Assembly (NCBI GenBank): GCA_046050405.1
Contig: JBJOPY010000266.1
Span: 1-9,554 of the forward strand
From: JADKCL01 sp046050405
GTDB taxonomy: Bacteria > Bacteroidota > Bacteroidia > J057 > JADKCL01
DNA: 9,554 bases
Reading direction: 5' to 3'
The notes under the pieces: model-generated
Databases searched by the model: none
The model's input: only the letters and a program-made list of their open reading frames with translations
Told to the model about the DNA's origin: nothing
Part shown: in pieces, positions 5,535-9,554 of the stretch
Position numbering within the stretch: position 1 is the first letter of the stretch
How the letters are laid out: each line of letters starts with the position of its first letter
Made by a program: the position numbers and the translations under genes

Positions 5535-6788
5535 TTGGACATTTTCAACAAAATAGACAAGATGATGAAGGCCGACCTCGGACAATTCGCCGGGGTAGGC
5601 CATGGATATTTCACTTTTCCAAAGCTGGAAGGGGAAGTGGGGCCGTGGATGACCTTCCGGGGAAAGAAGGTCCTCAACTGGTCGCTGAACAACTACCTGG
5701 GCCTTTGCAACCACCCGGAAGTACGCAAGGCCGATGGTGAGGCAGCTGTGCAGTTCGGGTTGGGCTATCCCATGGGTTCCCGAATGCTGACCGGCAATAC
5801 TGACATCCATGAGCAGTTCGAGCGGGAGGCTGCAGAATTCATGCAGAAGGAAGATGCCTATCTGATGAATTTCGGATACCAAGGGATGATCTCCATCATT
5901 CAGACATTGGTGGATCGCCATGATGTGATCGTCTATGACCAGCTCAGCCACGCCTGCATCATGGACGGAATGTCGATGACCCTGGCCAAGCGCTTCGTAT
6001 TCAAGCACAATGACATGGAGCAGTTCGAAGACCGCCTCAAAAAAGCCACCCATATCGTGCAGAAAACAGGGGGCGGCATCCTTGTGGTCACTGAAGGTGT
6101 CTTCGGAATGAAAGGCGACCTTGGAAAACTGGACCAGATCGCGGCATTCAAGGAGAAGTACAACTTCAGGCTGCTGGTGGATGATGCGCATGGCTTTGGA
6201 GTCATGGGCCAGCAGGGTCGCGGCACCGGGGAGCATCTCGGTTGCCAGGACAAGATCGATGTCCTATTTTGCACATTTGCAAAGTCGATGGCAAGCATCG
6301 GCGCATTCGTATGTGGTGACCACAGGGTGATCCACTATCTCCGTTACAATATGCGCTCGCAGATTTATGCAAAAACCCTTCCAATGCCGTTGGCGATGGG
6401 TGCGATCAAGCGCCTCGAACTGCTAAGGAATTCTCCGGAGATGCGCGAGAAGCTCTGGCACATCGTGAACACGCTCCAGGCTGGCCTTCGTGCAAGGAAC
6501 TTCGACATCGGCATCACGGAGTCGCCCGTCACGCCCGTCTATCTCAAGGGAGACTATGAAGAAGCGGCAAGAATGATCATCGACCTCCGCGAGAACTATA
6601 AGATTTTCGTGTCCGTCGTGACCTATCCTGTCGTCGAGAAGGGTGAGTTGATGCTTCGCCTGATCCCCACGGCGACACATTCGCTGGAGGACGTGGAGTA
6701 CACGCTGAACGCATTCGAGGAGATCAGGACCAAAGTGGAAACGGGCGTTTACAAGCAAGGCACCCCACTCCAGGTCGCAAGAAACTGA
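5535..6788 (+). CDS. PLP-dependent alpha-oxoamine synthase (serine palmitoyltransferase / cysteate acyltransferase / KBL family)
   Basis: This family condenses an amino acid with an acyl thioester, releasing CO2 (or acts as 2-amino-3-ketobutyrate CoA ligase). The 417 residues form the fold-type I aminotransferase shape. Visible motifs are NYLGL (53-57), GSRMLTGNTDIHEQFE (81-96), SHAC with the PLP-stacking His139, TEGVFGMKGD (186-195), VDDAHG with Asp216 and His219, and FAKSMASIGAF with the PLP lysine Lys250; Arg375 in LRLIPTATHS is the likely carboxylate-binding arginine. The length fits the family. In Bacteroidota this subgroup includes enzymes that start sphingolipid (serine) or sulfonolipid/capnine (cysteate) synthesis, so a membrane-lipid role is my preferred inference; an 8-amino-7-oxononanoate synthase (BioF) or true KBL is less likely because no bio or threonine genes are nearby. 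Translation appears to start at TTG 5535 (DIFNKIDK follows); ATG at 5562 is the alternative. It is a single-gene unit ending in a terminator. Confidence 0.9.
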   Translation: MDIFNKIDKMMKADLGQFAGVGHGYFTFPKLEGEVGPWMTFRGKKVLNWSLNNYLGLCNHPEVRKADGEAAVQFGLGYPMGSRMLTGNTDIHEQFEREAAEFMQKEDAYLMNFGYQGMISIIQTLVDRHDVIVYDQLSHACIMDGMSMTLAKRFVFKHNDMEQFEDRLKKATHIVQKTGGGILVVTEGVFGMKGDLGKLDQIAAFKEKYNFRLLVDDAHGFGVMGQQGRGTGEHLGCQDKIDVLFCTFAKSMASIGAFVCGDHRVIHYLRYNMRSQIYAKTLPMPLAMGAIKRLELLRNSPEMREKLWHIVNTLQAGLRARNFDIGITESPVTPVYLKGDYEEAARMIIDLRENYKIFVSVVTYPVVEKGELMLRLIPTATHSLEDVEYTLNAFEEIRTKVETGVYKQGTPLQVARN

Positions 6789-6826
6789 CTTTCAGCATAT
6801 TCTAAACATACTTAGAGATACTTGTC

Positions 6827-6859
6827 AGCGGCCACATTTACAGGTGGCCGCTTTCCTTT
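6827..6859 (+). terminator. Intrinsic terminator of the alpha-oxoamine synthase gene
   Basis: A perfect 9-bp stem AGCGGCCAC / GTGGCCGCT (6827-6835 and 6844-6852) with an 8-nt loop is followed by the T-rich TTCCTTT. It lies about 40 bases after the stop at 6788, the place expected for a rho-independent terminator. The T-tract is interrupted by two Cs. Confidence 0.8.
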
Positions 6860-6907
6860 GCAATTTTTACACATTTCCCCCTCAGAATGTGAAAAATTTA
6901 AATTGCA
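6859..6907. repeat. Extended imperfect inverted repeat upstream of the Hc1-like gene
   Basis: AATTTTTACACATT (6862-6875) faces AATGTGAAAAATT (6886-6898), pairing over 13 bases with one bulged A and a 10-nt loop TCCCCCTCAG. An outer 8-bp pair, TGCAATTT (6859-6866) with AAATTGCA (6900-6907), and a palindrome AATTTAAATT (6895-6904) overlap it. It sits between the preceding terminator and the promoter box, so an operator or a bent, AT-rich binding site is possible. The function is unknown. Confidence 0.55.
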
Positions 6908-6936
6908 CCCCAGGTAGTTTATGTGATCCATTTACC

Positions 6937-6944
6937 TATATTTG
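6937..6944 (+). promoter_or_regulatory. Bacteroidota-type -7 promoter box of the Hc1-like gene
   Basis: TATATTTG is an exact TAnnTTTG match, 40 bases before the ATG at 6985. The start site is expected near 6950, leaving a leader of about 35 nt that becomes A-rich close to the start codon (AAAAATAGAATAGAAA). That is typical of Bacteroidota mRNAs, which do not rely on Shine-Dalgarno pairing. A TTG at -33 is not clear. Confidence 0.6.
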
Positions 6945-6984
6945 CCTGTATCCCTTAACGTCATCAATAAAAATAGAATAGAAA

Positions 6985-7161
6985 ATGGACAATTTTAATG
7001 AATTGAAAAGTCTCATAGAAAATCTCGAGGCTGACTTTGAGAAGTTCTACAACAAAAACAACCAAGCTGCCGGAACGCGCATCCGCAAGGGAATGCAGGA
7101 CTTGAAAAAGATGGCACAGGACATCCGTATGGAAGTTCAAAAAGCTAAAAACGAAGCCTGA
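6985..7161 (+). CDS. Histone H1-like Hc1 family small DNA-binding protein
   Basis: This short gene encodes 58 residues: an acidic N-terminal helix, FNELKSLIENLEADFEKFYN, then NKNNQAAGTRIRKGMQDLKK (23-42) and a charged helix ending QKAKNEA. The segment NKxxAAGTRxRKxxxxLxK is the hallmark I know from Bacteroidota proteins annotated as histone H1-like or Hc1. The predicted fold is a helical hairpin. Members are thought to bind DNA and shape the nucleoid; this copy lacks the long Lys/Ala-rich tail of chlamydial Hc1, so binding may depend on the RIRK patch. It has its own promoter box, an A-rich leader and a strong terminator, which suggests an abundant monocistronic mRNA. The ATG at 6985 is the only sensible start; ATGG with A at -3 fits good initiation in this phylum. 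Confidence 0.88.
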   Translation: MDNFNELKSLIENLEADFEKFYNKNNQAAGTRIRKGMQDLKKMAQDIRMEVQKAKNEA

Positions 7162-7179
7162 TACTTTCTGGCGGTTAGG

Positions 7180-7223
7180 ATAAGATAGGGCAAAACCGTC
7201 AGGTAGTGCCCTATCTTATTTTT
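7180..7223 (+). terminator. Strong intrinsic terminator of the Hc1-like gene
   Basis: A perfect 13-bp stem, ATAAGATAGGGCA (7180-7192) with TGCCCTATCTTAT (7207-7219), a 14-nt loop and five Ts (7219-7223) follow the stop at 7161 by 18 bases. The T-tract lies on the plus strand only. The loop also contains AACCG (7194-7198), complementary to CGGTT just upstream (7172-7176). Confidence 0.9.
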
Positions 7224-7230
7224 CTAGCCC

Positions 7231-7251
7231 GGATTGCTGGAAATGCAATCC
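7231..7251 (-). terminator. Possible weak terminator hairpin after dapA
   Basis: GGATTGC / GCAATCC form a perfect 7-bp stem with a 7-nt loop, 40-60 bases downstream of the dapA stop on the minus strand. No T-tract follows on that strand, so intrinsic termination would be weak. The larger hairpin at 7180-7219 lies next in the same path and may act as a backup. Confidence 0.35.
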
Positions 7252-7290
7252 TCCATCGTCTGCCAACAAGTCCAACCTGGAAGAACTGGG

Positions 7291-8196
7291 CTATTTCCCC
7301 TCCATTGTACCAATCGCACCCATCCGCATGAGCTCATTGCCCAGGAGTTCGCACAATCCATCTGTCGCAGGGAAGAGGGGCATCCGCACAAATGATCCAC
7401 CGATCCCTAGAATTTCAAGCGCCGCCTTTACGCCCACTGGATTCCCCTCTGCAAATAACAGCTGCATCAATCGCAACATCGCATAATGGGAATCCCTGGC
7501 TGCGGCAAAGTCCTGCGCAAGGGCATCGCGAACCATCTGTGAGAATTGCCTCGGCAAGGCATTGGCCACGACAGAGATCACTCCATCTGCCCCTGCTGCA
7601 ATCAGAGGCAGGGTGATGGCGTCGTCTCCCGATAGCACCAGGAATCCTTCAGGACGGTCACGAATGATCTCCATGACCTGCTCGATGTTGCCACTCGCCT
7701 CCTTGATACCGATGATGTTCGGAAAGGCATGTGCAAGGCGCAGTGTCGTGGCGGAGGTCATATTGCTGCCTGTGCGGCTTGGCACGTTGTAAAGGATGAT
7801 CGGGACGTCGGATCGCTCCGCCAGATAAGAGAAGTGACGGAAAATGCCCTCCTGGGACGGTTTGCTGTAGTAAGGGGACACGGAAAGCAAGGCATCAGGC
7901 TTATACTTCCGAGTCCAATCCATTTGCTTTTCTGCCACCGCCAAGGTGAAATTCCCACCGATCCCGAGCACCAGGGGCACCTCTCCGTTGTTGGCTTCCA
8001 CGATCGCATCCACCACCCGCTCCTGCTCCGATGCCGAAACAGTGGCAGCTTCACCAGTCGTCCCGAGCACCACGAGGAATTCAACCCCGCCGGCGATCAG
8101 ATGCCGGGTGAGCTGGGCGCACCCGGGGAGATCCAATTCACCATCCGGGAGAAAGGCGGTGGTCATGGCCACGCCTGTACCTTGAAACTTCTTCAT
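7291..8196 (-). CDS. dapA: 4-hydroxy-tetrahydrodipicolinate synthase
   Basis: DapA condenses pyruvate with aspartate semialdehyde, the first committed step of lysine and diaminopimelate synthesis in the cytoplasm. The 301-residue product is a complete TIM-barrel of normal length. Key features are GTTGE (45-49), with the threonines of the proton relay, SPYY (107-110) carrying the tyrosine contributed across the dimer, YNVPSRTG (136-143) with catalytic Tyr136 and substrate-binding Arg141, and GIKEASGN (163-170) with the Schiff-base Lys165; GDDA follows at 190-193. This full set favours DapA over the related N-acetylneuraminate lyase or KDG aldolase. The ATG overlaps the stop of the DUF6913 gene by 4 nt (ATGA), so it is probably translated from the ligA transcript by coupling. 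The stop is TAG. No lysine riboswitch could be placed, because no leader exists at this junction. Confidence 0.96.
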   Translation of the reverse strand: MKKFQGTGVAMTTAFLPDGELDLPGCAQLTRHLIAGGVEFLVVLGTTGEAATVSASEQERVVDAIVEANNGEVPLVLGIGGNFTLAVAEKQMDWTRKYKPDALLSVSPYYSKPSQEGIFRHFSYLAERSDVPIILYNVPSRTGSNMTSATTLRLAHAFPNIIGIKEASGNIEQVMEIIRDRPEGFLVLSGDDAITLPLIAAGADGVISVVANALPRQFSQMVRDALAQDFAAARDSHYAMLRLMQLLFAEGNPVGVKAALEILGIGGSFVRMPLFPATDGLCELLGNELMRMGAIGTMEGK

Positions 8197-8744
8197 TTCT
8201 CAAGCATTTTAGAATATTGTTCGAACGCACTCAGGATCTTGGGCAGCTTGCTTTCGAAGGGCAGCTGCAACATCAACTCGTAGTAGGCTTCGTGCCCCTG
8301 CTTGAACAGCCCGACCCGTGTCTTGGCACTGGAGAGCCCGCATACAAACCTTGAGGCGAGCTTCTCGGAACTGTCAAGGTTCAGCAAGATTTCCAAGTTC
8401 GCTGCATTCAATTCCTGAATCCGTGCGATTGAGGGCAGCTGAAACCAATTCATCTGCCTTGGGTTGATGAAAACCGATTGGGTGGAATCGCGAAACATGG
8501 GCTTAGATTTACGGTGGTAGGAGATTTCCACCACCACGACTTTTTTGCCTCTGTCCTCCAAGTGAGTGATGTATCTGGTGAAGTAGACAAGGTCATCGGC
8601 GTTCCACCGCCCGGTGTTGACGATGAAGCCGATGGAGGTTGCCCGCTCCAAATCCACGAAGGTATGGGGGAAGTTCAGCTTCTTGGCCTGTTGCTGGAAG
8701 ACGCTGACACTGTAGCGGTCACGGATCGATCGAATCCAATTCAT
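8193..8744 (-). CDS. DUF6913 family protein of unknown function
   Basis: This 183-residue protein has no signal peptide or membrane segment and should be cytoplasmic. It resembles the Bacteroidota family called DUF6913. The sequence alternates strands and helices: SIGFIVNTG (37-45), KKVVVVEISYH (67-77), SVFINPRQMNWFQLP (90-104), LEILLNLDSSEKLASRFVCGLSSAKTRVGLF (117-147), and a C-terminal helix 154-182. The segment with LLNLD, then LSSAKTRVG, is the most distinctive; a Rossmann-like or glycosyltransferase-like core is conceivable but unproven. Both ends overlap its neighbours by 4 nt (ATGA with ligA upstream and with dapA downstream), so it is firmly embedded in one operon. The position between ligA and dapA recurs in Bacteroidota as far as I know. 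I cannot name a function. Confidence 0.82.
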   Translation of the reverse strand: MNWIRSIRDRYSVSVFQQQAKKLNFPHTFVDLERATSIGFIVNTGRWNADDLVYFTRYITHLEDRGKKVVVVEISYHRKSKPMFRDSTQSVFINPRQMNWFQLPSIARIQELNAANLEILLNLDSSEKLASRFVCGLSSAKTRVGLFKQGHEAYYELMLQLPFESKLPKILSAFEQYSKMLEK

Positions 8745-9554
8745 GCGAGCATCTCTCTGAATTCCGCCTCTGAAATCACCTTGACCTTGTGTTGAACAGC
8801 TTTTTCCAGCTTGGATGGGCCGGCGTCGTCACCTGCAAGCAGGAAGCTTGTCTTCGCTGAGACAGAACCTTTCACTTGGCCCCCATTGGCCTCGATGGTG
8901 TCTTTGATCCCATCGCGGCTGTAGTGCTGGAAGGTGCCCGAAACCACGAAATTCATTCCCGCGAGCTTTTGTGAAACCGCCTTCTCTTCATCCGCGAGCT
9001 CAAACTGCAGACCGGCGGCCTTCAACCGTGCGATTCTCGCCTGGTTGCGATCGCTCGCGAAAAACTCGACGATGCTCTCCGCAATTCGGTCACCTATCTC
9101 GTGAACCCCGAGGATTGCCTCCTTGGAGGCCGAGGCGAGGGCATCGATAGACTGGAACTGTTTGACCAGCTTCTTGGCAACGGTTTCCCCTACGAACCTG
9201 ATGCCGAGGGCGAAAAGAACCCTTGCATACGGAACCTTGGTGCTGACGGCGATCGAATCGATGAGGTTCCGGGCACTTTTCTCGGCGAATCGATCCAGAC
9301 CCACCACCCGCTCAAAATTCAAATCGTAAAGATCCGTATAGTCCCCGACCAAGCCTGCGTCCACCAGTTGCGAAATGATCTCTGCACCCAGGCCATCAAT
9401 GTTCATTGCCCTTCTTGATACAAAGTGCTCGATCCGCCCCTTCACTTGTGGCGGGCAGGACGCTGCATTTGGACAGAACCAGTTGACTTCTCCTTCATTT
9501 CTCTCCAGTGCCGTTTCGCAGGCGGGGCACTTGTCGAGGAAGGAGACCGGCTCC
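8741..9554 (-). CDS. ligA: NAD-dependent DNA ligase LigA (C-terminal part only)
   Basis: LigA seals nicks during DNA replication and repair using NAD+. The 270 residues in the window are the C-terminal part; the reading frame runs off the window edge, so the adenylation domain with KxDG and the OB fold are not visible. From the visible start there is a four-cysteine zinc finger (Cys9, 12, 27 and 33 of this fragment; spacing x2, x14, x5), the typical HFVSRRAMNIDGLG (43-56), helix-hairpin-helix repeats (about 60-170, including ALGIRFVGE at 115-123 and GVHEIGDRIA at 149-158), and a BRCT domain (about 197-270) with FVVSGTF and KTSFLLAGDDAGPSKLEKA. About 400 residues are missing relative to the usual 670. 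The stop codon overlaps the next gene as ATGA. A GTG near 9445 could look like a start but lies inside the conserved frame. Confidence 0.96.
   Translation of the reverse strand, partial: EPVSFLDKCPACETALERNEGEVNWFCPNAASCPPQVKGRIEHFVSRRAMNIDGLGAEIISQLVDAGLVGDYTDLYDLNFERVVGLDRFAEKSARNLIDSIAVSTKVPYARVLFALGIRFVGETVAKKLVKQFQSIDALASASKEAILGVHEIGDRIAESIVEFFASDRNQARIARLKAAGLQFELADEEKAVSQKLAGMNFVVSGTFQHYSRDGIKDTIEANGGQVKGSVSAKTSFLLAGDDAGPSKLEKAVQHKVKVISEAEFREMLA

Noticed and set aside
5514..6236. Minus-strand open frame of about 240 codons opposite the alpha-oxoamine synthase
   Set aside because: Antisense shadow; the plus-strand enzyme has all catalytic motifs in frame.
7729..8283. Plus-strand open frame opposite dapA and the DUF6913 gene
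   Set aside because: It crosses the junction of two real genes in antisense and shows no recognisable domain.
1..9554. Search for CRISPR, insertion sequences, tRNA/rRNA, toxin-antitoxin or defence genes
   Set aside because: No direct repeat arrays, transposase motifs, cloverleaf structures or defence-type domains were seen; every sizeable frame is a housekeeping gene or its shadow.

Overview
The window reads as a chromosomal housekeeping region from a member of the Bacteroidota, probably a non-Bacteroidales lineage (Cytophagia, Saprospiria or Chitinophagia type). The evidence is the gene content and order (bamD, rpoZ of the Bacteroidota type, coaBC, DUF4835, recN; ligA, DUF6913, dapA), a small Hc1-type histone-like gene, promoter boxes of the Bacteroidota form TAnnTTTG, and A-rich leaders without clear Shine-Dalgarno sequences. 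The class-level placement is an inference. The base composition looks moderately GC-rich and even throughout, and I see no sign of recent transfer, mobile elements, CRISPR or RNA genes.

Layout. Positions 1-5246 form a minus-strand block. Read in transcription order it is bamD (outer-membrane lipoprotein), rpoZ (RNA polymerase omega), coaBC (coenzyme A synthesis), a secreted DUF4835 protein, a small protein with an Sm-like pattern, and recN (DNA repair, cut off by the window edge). bamD, rpoZ, coaBC and the DUF4835 gene are spaced by 10 nt, 1 nt and a 4-nt overlap. The last two genes have their own promoter-like box and are separated by 2 nt. Positions 5247-5534 are the divergent promoter region.

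On the plus strand follow a PLP-dependent alpha-oxoamine synthase (serine palmitoyltransferase / cysteate acyltransferase / KBL family, 5535-6788) with a terminator, then an intergenic region with an extended dyad, a promoter, the 58-residue Hc1-like gene (6985-7161) and a very clear intrinsic terminator. Converging on it from the right is a second minus-strand operon, 9554-7291: ligA (C-terminal part only), a DUF6913 gene and dapA, each joined to the next by a 4-nt ATGA overlap.

Together these genes cover envelope assembly, transcription, coenzyme A and lysine/peptidoglycan precursor synthesis, DNA ligation and repair, nucleoid structure, and possibly sphingolipid or sulfonolipid synthesis. 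I did not find a convincing new defence or mobile system. The points most worth a second look are the Sm-like small gene beside recN, promoter boxes that sit so close to start codons that the mRNAs may be nearly leaderless, the dyad and terminator architecture around the Hc1-like gene, and the substrate of the alpha-oxoamine synthase.
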